From Burkholderiaceae bacterium (lineage in GTDB: Bacteria; Pseudomonadota; Gammaproteobacteria; Burkholderiales; Burkholderiaceae_C), in the NCBI GenBank assembly GCA_016790515.1, contig JAEUOY010000077.1, forward strand, positions 58,928-122,927: a stretch of 64,000 nt of DNA, in the 5' to 3' direction. The notes under the pieces are model-generated. The model saw only the letters and a list, made by a program, of their open reading frames with translations. It was not told the DNA's origin and ran no database searches. Within the stretch, counting starts at the first letter, position 1; each line of letters opens with the position of its first letter. This document shows, piece after piece, positions 1 to 11,026 of the stretch. Position numbers and translations under genes: made by a program.

Positions 1-1
1 G

Positions 2-694
2 GCCGAGCTGCTGGTCGACGCCGGCCGTGCCGTCGCCGTGCGCTTGCCGGCGGGCAGCGGCCTGGCCAGCCTGACCGCGCTGCGGCTGCCGCTGGCCGTC
101 GACGGCGACGGCGCCGAACTGCGGGTGGTGCTGTGGTCGGCCGACCCGTCGCAGCCCGGCGGCGTGCCGCTGGAACCGCTGCCGCGCGGCAGCAGCGAGC
201 CGGTCACGCTGAGCGCCGCCGCGCCGGGCGCCGCCGAGGTCTGGGTGCGCTTCGACTTCGCCGAGCCGCAGGCGCTCGACGACGGCGCGATGCCCTGGGC
301 GGTGCTGGTGGCCGCGCGCGGCAATGTGCGCTGGGCGCTGGCGGCGGCCAGCGCCAGCGCCGGCGACCCGCTGAACGCGCAGCTGCCGCGCCGCGGCCCG
401 CCCAACGGCCCGTTCAAGGCGCTGCCACAGCCCTTGCAGGACCCGGGCGGCGTGCTCGACGCGCGGGCCCGGCTGCGCCTGGTCGGCCTGCCGCCGAAGG
501 ACGCGCCGCTGGCGCCGCTGGACCTGCAGCTCGACGCCGCCGCCGCGGTGGCGCTGACCCCGACGGCCAAGGGTGCTGCCGGCAGCCTGGTCCCGCCCGG
601 CGGTGTCGCCAGCACCACGCCGTTGCTGCGCCTGACCAGCCGTGTCGCCGGCAGTGTCGTCTGGCGCGACATCGACGTGATCTCCGACGTCTGA
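2..694 (+). CDS. Hypothetical protein, 3' end (partial at window edge)
   Basis: The reading frame is open from the first bases of the window to a TGA at 692-694, so the gene begins outside; about 230 residues are visible. The protein is rich in Ala, Pro, Leu and Gly, predicted mostly beta, with no membrane segment and no motif I recognise. It ends 39 bases before the collagen-like gene on the same strand, so the two may be co-transcribed. The GTG at 38 could serve as a start, but nothing like a ribosome binding site precedes it and the frame reads through it. The style of both proteins (beta-rich, collagen-like) would fit a tail-fibre or surface-appendage locus, but that is inference. Function unknown. 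Confidence 0.6.
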   Translation, partial: AELLVDAGRAVAVRLPAGSGLASLTALRLPLAVDGDGAELRVVLWSADPSQPGGVPLEPLPRGSSEPVTLSAAAPGAAEVWVRFDFAEPQALDDGAMPWAVLVAARGNVRWALAAASASAGDPLNAQLPRRGPPNGPFKALPQPLQDPGGVLDARARLRLVGLPPKDAPLAPLDLQLDAAAAVALTPTAKGAAGSLVPPGGVASTTPLLRLTSRVAGSVVWRDIDVISDV

Positions 695-733
695 CCCCCG
701 CCGCGCTCCAACACCGAAATCGAGGATCCGACC

Positions 734-2158
734 ATGGCCGACGATGCACGCTCACAATTCGTCGAAGGCTTGCGCGTCACCGCCGAGCACTTGCAGCACC
801 TGCAGGACCGGCTGCGCGACGCGGTTACCGACCTGCGCCGCACCGTGGGCCTGCGCCACATCGCCTGGGGACTGCGGGTGCAGCTCGATGGCGGCCAGCT
901 GCAGGTGTCGCCCGGCGTCGCGCTCTCGCCCGGCGGCGTGCGGCTGGCGCTGGACAGCGCGGTCTCGCTGGGCGCGGCGCTGGCCGGCCAGCGCGTGGTG
1001 CTGCGCGCCAGCAATGGCGACCATGCCGCGCTGCGGGTGGGCAACACGCCGACCGTGATCACGCTGCTGACGCAGGCCACGCTGGAGGCCGACGACGGCA
1101 GCGACCCCGGGGCCGATGCACTGGTCATCGCCAGCGTGCTGGCCGGCGACGCCGGGCCGGTGGTGCAGCAGGCTGCCAGCCTGTTCGTCGCCACCGGTGC
1201 GCACAGCCACAGCGGCGAGCATCGCCAGGATGCCGAGGGGCGCTGGTACTACGACGGTGTGGCGCTGGCCGGGCCGCCTGGCCCGCCCGGCGCGGCTGGC
1301 CCGCCCGGAACCGCCGGTGAGGCCGGACCGCCCGGGCCGGCCGGCGAGGCTGGTGGGGCCGGTCCGCCCGGGCCCGCCGGCGAGGCCGGTCCGCCGGGAC
1401 CCGCCGGCGAGGCCGGTCCGCCCGGTCCGCCCGGACCGGCCGGCGCACAAGGTGAAAGCGGTGCCGCCGGCGCCCCGGGTGCCCCTGGCGCCCCTGGTGC
1501 CCCTGGTGCCGACGGTGCCACCGGTGCCGATGGCCCGGCGGGCCCGCCCGGACCACCGGGGCCTCAGGGATCGCCAGGCCCGGCAGGTGATCCGGCGGTG
1601 CTCGACTGGCCGTTCATCGCCCGCAGCAACTGGCCGCAGGACCAGCGCTTGACGGTCAGCGCCGCGATGGCACTGCTGGAACGCATCCACGTCGATCTCT
1701 CGGCGCCGCTGCTGCCCGATCTGCTCGAACGCCAACCGCAGGTGGTACAGCTGTGGTTCGAATCCGAGCCCCAGGTGGCCACCGGCAATGCGGCGACCCA
1801 GCCGGGTCCGGTGATGGCGATCCACGGCGTCGCCAAGCTGTCGCCGGGCAGCATCGATTGGTCGATGAGCGACGACCGCGAACGGCTGCAGGCCGTGCTC
1901 GGCGCGTCGGGCCGGCTGATGCTGCGCGTGCACTGCGGCTTTCTCGCCGATGTCGACAAGCGGCCGTTCTCGTCCTCGCTGGTCGCCTTGACCGGTCGTG
2001 ACCAGCCGCGCGTGCCGGCCGGGGTGTTCGAGGCCTGGTGCTTCGTGCCGCGCGCCGGCAACGCTGCGGCGCCGGCGCCGCTGGACCGGCTGGGCCCGCT
2101 GAACCCGCCGACGCCGCGGGCGGCACCGCCGCCGCGCAGGCGGCGAACGGGCGGCTGA
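734..2158 (+). CDS. Collagen-like repeat protein
   Basis: A 474-residue protein. Residues 1-170 form a non-repetitive N-terminal part with an amphipathic helix (about 5-40) followed by beta-rich sequence; around 155-163 is a His-rich HSHSGEH stretch, like the HxH metal-binding signatures of trimeric phage tail needles. Residues 180-287 are 36 uninterrupted Gly-X-Y triplets dominated by GPP, GPA, GEA and GAP, able to form a collagen triple helix. Residues 288-474 are a globular C-terminal part ending in a basic Pro/Ala/Arg tail. There is no signal peptide or LPXTG anchor, so export would need a dedicated system. The ATG at 734 follows the upstream partial gene closely. Bacterial collagen-like proteins are commonly trimeric surface or tail fibres; which applies here cannot be read from the sequence. 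Confidence 0.8.
   Translation: MADDARSQFVEGLRVTAEHLQHLQDRLRDAVTDLRRTVGLRHIAWGLRVQLDGGQLQVSPGVALSPGGVRLALDSAVSLGAALAGQRVVLRASNGDHAALRVGNTPTVITLLTQATLEADDGSDPGADALVIASVLAGDAGPVVQQAASLFVATGAHSHSGEHRQDAEGRWYYDGVALAGPPGPPGAAGPPGTAGEAGPPGPAGEAGGAGPPGPAGEAGPPGPAGEAGPPGPPGPAGAQGESGAAGAPGAPGAPGAPGADGATGADGPAGPPGPPGPQGSPGPAGDPAVLDWPFIARSNWPQDQRLTVSAAMALLERIHVDLSAPLLPDLLERQPQVVQLWFESEPQVATGNAATQPGPVMAIHGVAKLSPGSIDWSMSDDRERLQAVLGASGRLMLRVHCGFLADVDKRPFSSSLVALTGRDQPRVPAGVFEAWCFVPRAGNAAAPAPLDRLGPLNPPTPRAAPPPRRRRTGG
1271..1594 (+). repeat. Gly-X-Y collagen-like coding repeat
   Basis: Thirty-six consecutive Gly-X-Y codon triplets. Within it a nine-residue unit GEA-GPP-GPA recurs three to four times with slight variation, and a GAP run (four triplets) follows. 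The DNA is correspondingly repetitive (GGxCCGCCCGGxCC), so copy number could change by slippage or recombination. Confidence 0.9.
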
Positions 2159-2170
2159 GACCGCCCCCAA

Positions 2171-2193
2171 GGCGGCGGCCGGGGTCCGCCGCC
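2171..2193. terminator. Bidirectional terminator-like hairpin
   Basis: Perfect 8-bp stem GGCGGCGG / CCGCCGCC with a 7-base loop, in the 48-base gap between the convergent collagen-like gene (ends 2158) and P-type ATPase gene (ends 2207). No T-tract on either side, so intrinsic termination is uncertain. Confidence 0.5.
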
Positions 2194-2206
2194 AGCGGCC
2201 CCTGCG

Positions 2207-4909
2207 TCATGAGCCGATGTCGGCTGATCTCCCTGGCATGGCGCCGCCGGGTGGACGCCTGGCACGGCCACGCAGCCATTTGACGCCCTCGAACCACAGA
2301 ACGCAGAGCAGGCCGAGCCCGCAGGCGGCCGCCAGCAAGTGCGCCGGCAGCGGGGCAAAGCGCAGCACGCCGACGGCCCAGGGGACCTGCAGCGCCGACA
2401 GCAGCAGCACGCAGGCCAGGCCGACCACCCGCCACAGCGTCCGGTTCGGCGTGCGCAGCGTGGCCCACAGCGACCCCGTGTCCGAACGGTTCGACAAGAT
2501 CGAGGCCAGGTTGCCGATCACCAGCGTCGCGAACGCGAACGCCCTGGCCTCGGCTTCGGGGTGCCGCGCTGCGGCCCAGGCGAACGCGCCCAACGCCGCG
2601 GCCAGGACGCCCAGGCCCTGGACCAGTGCCAGCCACAGGGTCGCGCCGTCGAACAGCGGCGCGCCGGCATCGCGAGGCGGCCGTCTCATCAGGTCGGACT
2701 CGGCCGGCTCGCTCTCGAACGCGATCGAACAGGCCGGGTCGATGATCAGCTGCAGCAGCGCGATGTGCATCGGGTACAGCAGAGCCGGCCAGCCCAGCAG
2801 CACCGGCAGCAGCGCCATGCCGGCGATCGGCACGTGGACGGCCAGAACGTAGGACATCGCCTTGCGCAGGTTGTCGAAGATGCGCCGCCCCAGGCGGACC
2901 GCACGCACGATCGCGGCGAAGTCGTCGTCGACCAGCACCAGCGAGGCCGATTCGCGCGCCACGTCGGTGCCGCGCGACCCCATCGCCACGCCCACATGCG
3001 CGGCACGCAGCGCCGGTGCGTCGTTGACGCCGTCGCCGGTCATCGCGACGATGTCGCCGCGAGCCTTCAGCGCCTGCACGATGCGCAGCTTCTGCTCCGG
3101 GGCGATGCGGGCGCAGACGCTGATGCCGGCCATGCGATCGCGCAAGGCCTCGTCGCCCAGCAGGGCCAGCTCGTCGCCCGACAGCACGTCGCGCTCGCTC
3201 TCGGCCAGGCCGGCCTGGCGGGCGATCGCGCGGGCCGTGACGGGGTGGTCGCCGGTGATCATCACCACCCGGATGCCGGCCGCGCGGCACTCGGCGATCG
3301 CCGCCGGCACCTGCGGCCGGATCGGGTCGGCAAGACCGAGCAGGCCGACGAAGTCGAAGTCGAAGTCATGCTCGCTCGCCGGCCAGTCCTGCCCCTCGAA
3401 GCTGCCGCTGGCCACCGCCAGAACGCGCAGGCCCGCGGCGGCCAGCTCGTCGACCAGGTCCATGATGTGGCGCTTCTGGCCGGGATCGAGGTGGCACAGG
3501 TCGATCACCGCTTCCGGCGCGCCCTTGGCGGCCACGGTCTGCGTGTCGCCTGCCGAGGCGGCCCAGACATGCGACATCGCACGCAGCGCCGGGCTGAGCG
3601 CATAGGTCTGCAGCAGGCGCCAATCGCGGTGCAGGTGCTCGGTGTCGGCCAGGAATCGCTCGCCGAGCCGATGAAACGCCTGTTCCATCGGGTCGAACGG
3701 GTCCGCCACACTGGCCAGGATCGAGTACTCCACCAGGCGGTGGAAGGCTTCGGGCAGGCTGCCCGGCTGCGACGCGGCCAGGTCCAGGCGGCTGCCGAGC
3801 GCGGCGCCGCCGGCGGCCAGCTGCGTCACGGTCATGCGGTTCTCGGTCAGCGTGCCGGTCTTGTCGCTGCACAGCACCGTGGTGGCGCCCAGCGTCTCGA
3901 TCGCGTTGATGCGGCGCGTCAGGACGCCCTCCCTGGACAGGCGCCGCGCGCCGAGCGCCGGGAACACGGTCAGCACCACCGGATATTCCTCGGGCAGCAT
4001 CGCCATCGCCAGCGCAATGCCGGCCAGCAGGGCCTGCAGCCAGTCACCCCGCACCAGGCCATGCACCGCCACCAGCGCCAGGCTGAGCGCCAGCGCCAGC
4101 AGCGCCAGGTAGCGCACCAGCGTCGCGGTCTGCAGCTGCAGCGGCGAGGGCTCGGCCCCCACCATGGCCAGCGCCGCGCCGATGCGGCCGATCTCGCTGC
4201 GCGCGCCGGTGGCCGAGACGCGCGCAACGGCGTGGCCCTGCACGATCAGCGTGCCGGCATACACCAGCGCAAGCTCGTCGCCGCCGGGCCGAACCCGGCT
4301 GCGTTCGCCCGATGCCGGCGCGGCGGCCGGCTCCGCGAGATCGGCCAGACCGGCCATTTCGCCCGCGCTCGCCGTCCGCTTGCCCACCGGCACCGCCTCG
4401 CCGGTCAACAGCGATTCGTCGCAGCGCAGGCCGTCGGCCGACACCAGCCAGGCATCGGCGGGAACCCGGTCGCCTTCACGCAGCAGCAGCAGGTCGCCAC
4501 GGACGACATCGCGCCCGGCGATGCGTTGCGGGCGGCCGTCCCGCACGACCAGCGCACGCGGACTCGTCAGGTCGCGCAGCGCCTCGATCGCGCGTTCGGT
4601 GCGGCCCTCCTGGTACAGCGTCAAACCGAGCGTGACGACCACGAAGCCGAGCAGCGTCGAGCCTTCCTGCCAGTCGCCGAACACGAGGTACAGCGCCGCG
4701 GCCGCCAGCAGCAGCAGGAACATCGGCTCGCGCAGCGTGTCGGCGGCGATCGACAGCAGGGTCCTGCGCTGTCCGCCCGGCAGCTCGTTGGGGCCGTCCG
4801 CAGCGAGACGCGCGGCGGCCTGTTCCGCCGACAGGCCGGGTCCGGCACCGCCGGCCGCAGTGTTCGACCGGCGATCGGCGGCGGCGGTGTCGCTGGCCAT
4901 CGTGGACAT
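2207..4909 (-). CDS. Cation-transporting P-type ATPase (P2-like)
   Basis: A 900-residue ATP-driven cation pump of the inner membrane. Seen: actuator motif LTGEAVP (about 168-174), membrane motif PEEYP (306-310) where SERCA-type pumps have PEGLP, phosphorylation motif DKTGTLT with Asp349, MITGDHP and TGDGVND in the P domain, and hydrophobic segments near 62-100, 265-305 and in the last 250 residues. The N-terminal layout is that of Ca2+/Na+-type P2 ATPases, but the PEE variant and lack of a metal-binding N-terminal domain leave the ion open. It is divergent from the acetate-CoA ligase operon with an FNR-like box between them; similar pumps occur in low-oxygen regulons of Burkholderiales. The start could be Met1 (4909) or Met4 (4900); neither has a good Shine-Dalgarno sequence. 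Confidence 0.9.
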   Translation of the reverse strand: MSTMASDTAAADRRSNTAAGGAGPGLSAEQAAARLAADGPNELPGGQRRTLLSIAADTLREPMFLLLLAAAALYLVFGDWQEGSTLLGFVVVTLGLTLYQEGRTERAIEALRDLTSPRALVVRDGRPQRIAGRDVVRGDLLLLREGDRVPADAWLVSADGLRCDESLLTGEAVPVGKRTASAGEMAGLADLAEPAAAPASGERSRVRPGGDELALVYAGTLIVQGHAVARVSATGARSEIGRIGAALAMVGAEPSPLQLQTATLVRYLALLALALSLALVAVHGLVRGDWLQALLAGIALAMAMLPEEYPVVLTVFPALGARRLSREGVLTRRINAIETLGATTVLCSDKTGTLTENRMTVTQLAAGGAALGSRLDLAASQPGSLPEAFHRLVEYSILASVADPFDPMEQAFHRLGERFLADTEHLHRDWRLLQTYALSPALRAMSHVWAASAGDTQTVAAKGAPEAVIDLCHLDPGQKRHIMDLVDELAAAGLRVLAVASGSFEGQDWPASEHDFDFDFVGLLGLADPIRPQVPAAIAECRAAGIRVVMITGDHPVTARAIARQAGLAESERDVLSGDELALLGDEALRDRMAGISVCARIAPEQKLRIVQALKARGDIVAMTGDGVNDAPALRAAHVGVAMGSRGTDVARESASLVLVDDDFAAIVRAVRLGRRIFDNLRKAMSYVLAVHVPIAGMALLPVLLGWPALLYPMHIALLQLIIDPACSIAFESEPAESDLMRRPPRDAGAPLFDGATLWLALVQGLGVLAAALGAFAWAAARHPEAEARAFAFATLVIGNLASILSNRSDTGSLWATLRTPNRTLWRVVGLACVLLLSALQVPWAVGVLRFAPLPAHLLAAACGLGLLCVLWFEGVKWLRGRARRPPGGAMPGRSADIGS

Positions 4910-4989
4910 GCACCAGCCTACCGCAGCGACCGGTGCGCCACGCAGCGGCCGGGCCTGCGTGTTGCGCCGCCTCCTTGCCTCGACCCGGC

Positions 4990-5003
4990 TTGACCAGGCT
5001 CAA
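4990..5003. promoter_or_regulatory. FNR/Anr-like box in a divergent promoter region
   Basis: TTGACCAGGCTCAA has the half-sites TTGA and TCAA separated by six bases, the FNR/Anr spacing. It lies between the P-type ATPase start (4909) and the acetate-CoA ligase start (5141). A GATGAT hexamer at 5025-5030 is placed, within one base, where the -10 element of a class II FNR promoter reading right would be, giving a start of transcription near 5037. Sequence match and geometry are seen; binding is inferred. Confidence 0.55.
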
Positions 5004-5069
5004 CCTCCTGGCGTCGCGCCTGGCGATGATCACGAGAGCCCGGGCGGGTCGCGGGCAAGGAGTTGGACG

Positions 5070-5140
5070 ATGGGCGCAGCTCGGCGGCCGGTCTTGATCG
5101 AGGCAGTGCGGCGGCGCTCGCGGCTGGGCGCAGGGCAGCG

Positions 5141-5156
<16 letters not shown>
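5070..5156 (+). CDS. Possible 28-residue leader peptide before acetate-CoA ligase
   Basis: ATG at 5070 has the best ribosome binding site in this leader (AAGGAG at 5057-5062, spacing 7) and opens a 28-codon Arg-rich frame that ends at 5156, overlapping the start of the next gene (5141) by 16 bases in another frame. This is the arrangement expected for translational coupling or a regulatory leader. It may also be chance, since nothing in the peptide is recognisable. Confidence 0.3.
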
Positions 5157-6894
<1,738 letters not shown>

Positions 6895-6898
<4 letters not shown>

Positions 6899-7878
6899 GT
6901 CTCGACCCTGACTCCTGGCCGCGCGACCAGGCGCTGGCCCGGCTGCACGACATGCTGCGCATCCGCCGGCTCGAGGAGCGCTGCGCGCAGCTCTACGGCG
7001 AGCAGAAGATCCGCGGCTTCCTGCACCTGGCGATCGGCGAGGAGGCGGTCGCCGCCGGCGTGCTGCCGCACCTGCAGCCGCAGGACAAGGTGGTGGCCAC
7101 CTACCGCGAGCATGGCCATGCGCTGCTGCGCGGCGTGACGATGAACACGATCATGGCCGAGATGTACGGCAAGCAGGAAGGCTGCTCGCGCGGCCGCGGC
7201 GGGTCGATGCACCTGTTCGACCGGGCGACGAACTTCTTCGGCGGCAACGCGATCGTCGGCGGCGGCCTGCCGCTGGCCGCCGGGCTGGCGCTGGCCGACC
7301 GGCAGCTCGGCCGCGAGGGCTGCGTCAGCGCCTGCTTCTTCGGCGAGGGCGCGGTGGCCGAGGGCGCGTTCCACGAATCGCTGAACCTGGCCTCGCTGTG
7401 GCGGCTGCCGGTGCTGTTCGTCTGCGAGAACAACCTGTACGCGATGGGCAGCGCGCTCGCCCGCACCCAGGGCGACATCGACCTGGTCGCCAAGGCGAAG
7501 AGCCTCGGCGTGCCCGGCGCCCAGATCAACGGCATGAGCCTGCCGGCGGTGCATGAGGCGGCGCGCCTGGCGGTGGCGCAGGTCAGGGCGCAGCAGACGC
7601 CGTTCTTCATCGAGCTGCACACCTACCGCTTCCGTGCGCATTCGATGTTCGACCCCGAGCTGTACCGCGACAAGGACGAGGTCGAGCGCTGGAAGCAGCA
7701 CGACCCGATCGCCCACTTCGCCGGGCTGCTGAAGGCCGCAGCGCTGGCGAGCGATACCGAGGTCCAGGCGCTGGACCGGCGGGCGCTGCAGGAGGTCGAG
7801 GCGGCGGTGCAGTTCGCCGAGGCCGGCAGCTGGGAGCCGGTGACCGACCTGCTGCGCGACGTGGTGGCCGCAGCATGA
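6895..7878 (+). CDS. pdhA: Pyruvate dehydrogenase E1 component, alpha subunit
   Basis: A 327-residue thiamine-diphosphate-binding subunit of a 2-oxoacid dehydrogenase E1 heterotetramer. Seen: the RGRGGSMHL segment (about 99-107), and the ThDP/Mg motif starting GEGAVAEG and ending CENN about 30 residues later. Length is usual for alpha subunits of pyruvate or acetoin dehydrogenases; the two substrates cannot be separated with certainty by eye, and acetoin dehydrogenase (AcoA) is the main alternative. The ATG overlaps the TGA of the acetate-CoA ligase gene, and its own end overlaps the E1-beta start, so the genes are translationally coupled. Pairing with acetate activation favours pyruvate/acetyl-CoA metabolism. 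Confidence 0.88.
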
Positions 7879-8858
7879 CCGCCACCACCTACCGCGACGC
7901 GCTGCGCGAGGCCCACCGCGAGGCGCTGCAGCGCGACCCGCGGGTGCTGCTGATGGGCGAGGACGTCGGCCGCTACGGCGGCAGCTACGCGGTCAGCAAG
8001 GGGCTGCTGGCCGAGTTCGGCGAGGCGCGCATCCGCGACACGCCGCTGTCCGAGCTGGGCTTCGTCGGTGCCGGCATCGGCGCGGCGCTGGGCGGCCTGC
8101 GGCCGATCGTCGAGATCATGACGGTGAACTTCAGCCTGCTGGCGCTGGATGCGATCGTCAACACCGCGGCGCTGTACCGCCACATGTCGGGCGGGCAGTT
8201 CCACGTGCCGGTGGTCATCCGCATGGCCAGCGGCGCCGGCCGGCAACTGGCGGCGCAGCATTCGCACAGCCTGGAGAACTGGTACGCCCATGTGCCGGGG
8301 CTGCGCGTGCTGGCGCCGGCCACCGTCGCCGACGCGCGTGGCATGCTGTGGCCGGCGCTGCAGGACCCCGACCCGGTGCTGATCTTCGAGCATGCCCAGC
8401 TCTACAACCTGGCCGGCGAGCTGCCGGACGAGGTGCCGTCGGACATCGCCCATGCCGCGGTGCGGCGCGAGGGCAGCGAGCTGTCGCTGATCACCTACGG
8501 CGGCAGCCTGCCGAAGGCGCTGGACGCCGCGGCGGCGCTGGCCGCCGACGGCATCTCGGCCGAGGTGATCGACCTGCGCGTGCTGCGGCCGCTGGACGAC
8601 GCGACGATCATGGCCTCGATCGCGAAGACGCGGCGCGCGCTGGTCGTCGACGAAGGCTGGCGCAGCGGCAGCCTGGCCGGCGAGGTGATCGCGCGCATCG
8701 TCGAGCAGGTGTTCTTCGAGCTCGATGCGCCGCCGGCGCGGGTCTGCAGCGAGGAGCTGCCGGTGCCCTATGCCAGGCACCTGGAAGAGGCCGCGCTGCC
8801 GCAGGTGACCAAGATCGTCGCCGCGGCGAAGCGCCTGCTCGGTCGGCCGGATGTTTGA
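7875..8858 (+). CDS. pdhB: Pyruvate dehydrogenase E1 component, beta subunit
   Basis: A 327-residue transketolase-type subunit that completes E1. Seen: N-terminal [13 protein letters not shown] and GEDVGRYGG, the [17 protein letters not shown] segment (about 56-72), [17 protein letters not shown], and the C-terminal transketolase domain from about 200 ([25 protein letters not shown]). It overlaps E1-alpha by four bases and E2 by eight bases, so the subunits should be made in fixed ratio. As with E1-alpha, acetoin dehydrogenase beta is the alternative reading. Confidence 0.9.
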   Translation: MTATTYRDALREAHREALQRDPRVLLMGEDVGRYGGSYAVSKGLLAEFGEARIRDTPLSELGFVGAGIGAALGGLRPIVEIMTVNFSLLALDAIVNTAALYRHMSGGQFHVPVVIRMASGAGRQLAAQHSHSLENWYAHVPGLRVLAPATVADARGMLWPALQDPDPVLIFEHAQLYNLAGELPDEVPSDIAHAAVRREGSELSLITYGGSLPKALDAAAALAADGISAEVIDLRVLRPLDDATIMASIAKTRRALVVDEGWRSGSLAGEVIARIVEQVFFELDAPPARVCSEELPVPYARHLEEAALPQVTKIVAAAKRLLGRPDV

Positions 8859-10077
8859 ATTCAAGCTGCCGTCGCTGGGCTCGGACATGGACAGCGGCAC
8901 GCTGCTCGAATGGCGGGTCGCGCCCGGCGAGGAGGTCCGCAAGGGCGACGTGCTGGCGGTCGTCGACACCAGCAAGGCGGCGGTCGACGTCGAGACCTGG
9001 GTCGACGGCCGGGTGCTGCGGCTGGTCACCGAGGTCGGCCAGACGGTGCCGGTGGGCAGCGTGATGGCGCTGCTGCTGGCGCCCGGTGAGGTGCCGCCCG
9101 AGCACCTGCCGACCCAGCCCGTCGCAGCGGCCGTTCCCGTGGCCGGCGCCGCGCCGGCCGGGCAGCCGGCGCCCTCCCGCGCCCCGGTGGCTTCGGCGCA
9201 CGGGGGTTCGCGCGCCCGCGTGACCCCGGTCGCCCGGCGGCGCGCTGCGGCGCTCGGCCTGCCGCTGGACGCGCTGCAGGGCAGCGGCCCCGACGGCACG
9301 ATCACGCTGGACGACGTCGAGCGGGCCGGCCGATCGGCCATGCCTCCGGCGCCGCCGCCCCCGGCTGTCCCGCCAACCGCCGCCGACCGCGCTGCGGCGA
9401 TGCGGCAGGCGATCGCCGCCGCGATGGCAAGGTCCAAGCGCGAGATCCCGCACTACTACCTGGCACAGCAGGTCCCGATGCGCGCGGCGCTCGACTGGCT
9501 GCAGGCCTTCAATGCCGAGCGTCCGGTGACGCAGCGCCTGCTGCCGGCGGTGCTGCTGATCAAGGCGGTGGCGCTGGCGCTGCGCGAGGTGCCCGAGATC
9601 AACGGCCTGTTCGTCGACGGCGCGTTCCGGCCGGCGCCGACGGCGCATGTCGGCGTCGCGATCTCGCTGCGCCAGGGCGGCCTGGTCGCGCCGGCGCTGC
9701 ACGATGTGGCGGCCCAGCCGCTGGACCGGCTGATGGCCGCGCTGGCCGACCTGGTGCGGCGCGCCCGCGCCGGCAGCCTGCGCAGCTCGGAGATGGCCGA
9801 CCCGACGATCACCGTGACCAACCTGGGCGAGACCGGTGCCGACGAAGTCTTCGGCGTGATCTACCCGCCGCAGGTCGCGCTGGTCGGCTTCGGCCGCATC
9901 GCCGAGCGGCCCTGGGTCGAGGACGGCCGGCTCGTCGTGATGCCGACGCTGCAGGCCAGCCTGGCCGCCGACCACCGCGCCAGCGACGGCCACCGCGGCG
10001 CGGTCTTCCTCGCCCGGCTGGGCTCGCTGCTGCAGCAGCCCGACCGGCTGGCCGAAGCCGCCGACCCGAAAGGATGA
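8851..10077 (+). CDS. pdhC: Dihydrolipoamide acetyltransferase (E2)
   Basis: A 408-residue E2 core protein that transfers the acetyl group to CoA. Domains in order: one lipoyl domain (about 1-80) with the lipoylated Lys42 in [10 protein letters not shown]; an Ala/Pro linker (about 85-115); an E3-binding peripheral subunit domain (about 116-150, [14 protein letters not shown]...[11 protein letters not shown]); and the catalytic domain with the HRxxDG active-site motif near 375-380. No E3 (dihydrolipoamide dehydrogenase) gene follows, so E3 must come from elsewhere. The next gene is an acyl carrier protein, which starts at the E2 stop codon. Confidence 0.9.
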   Translation: MFEFKLPSLGSDMDSGTLLEWRVAPGEEVRKGDVLAVVDTSKAAVDVETWVDGRVLRLVTEVGQTVPVGSVMALLLAPGEVPPEHLPTQPVAAAVPVAGAAPAGQPAPSRAPVASAHGGSRARVTPVARRRAAALGLPLDALQGSGPDGTITLDDVERAGRSAMPPAPPPPAVPPTAADRAAAMRQAIAAAMARSKREIPHYYLAQQVPMRAALDWLQAFNAERPVTQRLLPAVLLIKAVALALREVPEINGLFVDGAFRPAPTAHVGVAISLRQGGLVAPALHDVAAQPLDRLMAALADLVRRARAGSLRSSEMADPTITVTNLGETGADEVFGVIYPPQVALVGFGRIAERPWVEDGRLVVMPTLQASLAADHRASDGHRGAVFLARLGSLLQQPDRLAEAADPKG

Positions 10078-10079
10078 CG

Positions 10080-10337
10080 ATGACCGATGCCGGGATCCTG
10101 GCCGGCGTGCTGGACACGCTGGCGGCTATCGCCCCCGAGGTGGCGGGCGGCGAGTTGGTGGCCGACCGCGCGCTGCGCCAGCAGGTCGACCTCGATTCGA
10201 TGGACTGGCTGAACTTCCTGATCGGCCTGCACCAGCGCTTCGGCGTCGACATCCCCGAGGCCGACTACGCCAAGCTGGTCGACCTGCGCACGATCGTCGA
10301 CTACCTGGCGGCGCGGTCGGCGAAGCCGGCCGGCTGA
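10080..10337 (+). CDS. Acyl carrier protein
   Basis: An 85-residue acidic four-helix carrier. Ser40 in DLDSMDW is in the position of the 4'-phosphopantetheine attachment Ser. The ATG at 10080 is chosen because AAAGG lies six bases before it; an ATG at 10074 overlaps the E2 stop (ATGA) and would add two residues. It ends the acetyl-CoA operon, so the acyl group it carries may come from the acetyl-CoA made by the preceding enzymes. It is not the housekeeping AcpP (which lies with fab genes and has a different sequence around the Ser). No fatty-acid synthesis gene is adjacent. Confidence 0.85.
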   Translation: MTDAGILAGVLDTLAAIAPEVAGGELVADRALRQQVDLDSMDWLNFLIGLHQRFGVDIPEADYAKLVDLRTIVDYLAARSAKPAG

Positions 10338-10349
10338 AGCCCTGGCCCG

Positions 10350-10369
10350 GCCGCCGATCAGTCGGCGGC
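10350..10369. terminator. Bidirectional hairpin between convergent genes
   Basis: Perfect 8-bp stem GCCGCCGA / TCGGCGGC with a TCAG loop, right after the acyl carrier protein stop and overlapping the stop codon of the opposing USP-like gene. Well placed to end both transcripts, though without a T-tract. Confidence 0.55.
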
Positions 10370-11026
10370 GCCGACCAGCAGCGTGGCCTGCCGCGGCCGG
10401 CCGCTGGCATCGTGCGCCGCCTGCAGGCCGTACGGCAGCACCAGCAGATCGGCCGGGCCGGACAGCGTCCAGGCCGCGCCGGCGCGCACCGGCTGGCGCT
10501 GGATCCGCGCGCCCAGCACCTGGGCCAGCCGGGTGGCCAGCTGCACCGCCTGGGTGCCGGCGGGGCTGCCATCGTCGACCGCCACGACGGTGCGGCAGGG
10601 CGGACGCTGCTCGGTCAGCGCGAACTGCGGCGCCGCGCCGGCCAGCATCAGCAGATCGCACTGCGGCATCAGCGTGCGCGCCGCATCGGCCAGCCTGCCG
10701 CGCATCACCCGCATCGACCAGTGCACCGCCCGCTGCAGCGAGGCCTGTTCGGCCAGCACCCGCAGGCGGTCGGCCTCGAGGCGCCAGGCCTGCTCGACGT
10801 CCAGCGGCGCCAGCGGCGCCCAGTGCGCGCTGGCGGCGGCCAGCACCTGGGTGACGGGCAGCGCCGCGGCGGCCAGCGCCGCAGCATTCTCGACGTAGAC
10901 CACCTGCAGCTCGCGCTGCACCAGCTGCGCCAGCGCCGACGAGATCGCCAGCGCGGCCCGCGCGGCGCGGGCGTCGTCGACCAGCGTCAGCACCTGCGAA
11001 CGCTGCGCCGGCGCGGCCGCGTTCAT
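10358..11026 (-). CDS. Universal-stress-protein-like protein
   Basis: A 222-residue cytoplasmic protein with a USP-like alternating alpha/beta pattern: an N-terminal strand (QVLTLVDD), a Leu/Ala-rich helical middle and a C-terminal strand-helix (RTVVAVDDGS, then TQAVQLATRLAQ). The canonical ATP-binding GxxGxxxxxxxxxS of UspA is not evident, so the assignment rests on overall pattern and on context. It overlaps the end of the Lon-like protease gene by four bases and is therefore co-transcribed with it. USP genes next to Lon-type proteases and P-type ATPases are common in oxygen-limitation gene islands of Burkholderiales. Confidence 0.6.
   Translation of the reverse strand: MNAAAPAQRSQVLTLVDDARAARAALAISSALAQLVQRELQVVYVENAAALAAAALPVTQVLAAASAHWAPLAPLDVEQAWRLEADRLRVLAEQASLQRAVHWSMRVMRGRLADAARTLMPQCDLLMLAGAAPQFALTEQRPPCRTVVAVDDGSPAGTQAVQLATRLAQVLGARIQRQPVRAGAAWTLSGPADLLVLPYGLQAAHDASGRPRQATLLVGAAD

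Noticed and set aside
5063-5140. TTG 5063 as start of acetate-CoA ligase
   Set aside because: In frame but directly abutting AAGGAG with no spacing, and the added 26 residues look unlike family N-termini.
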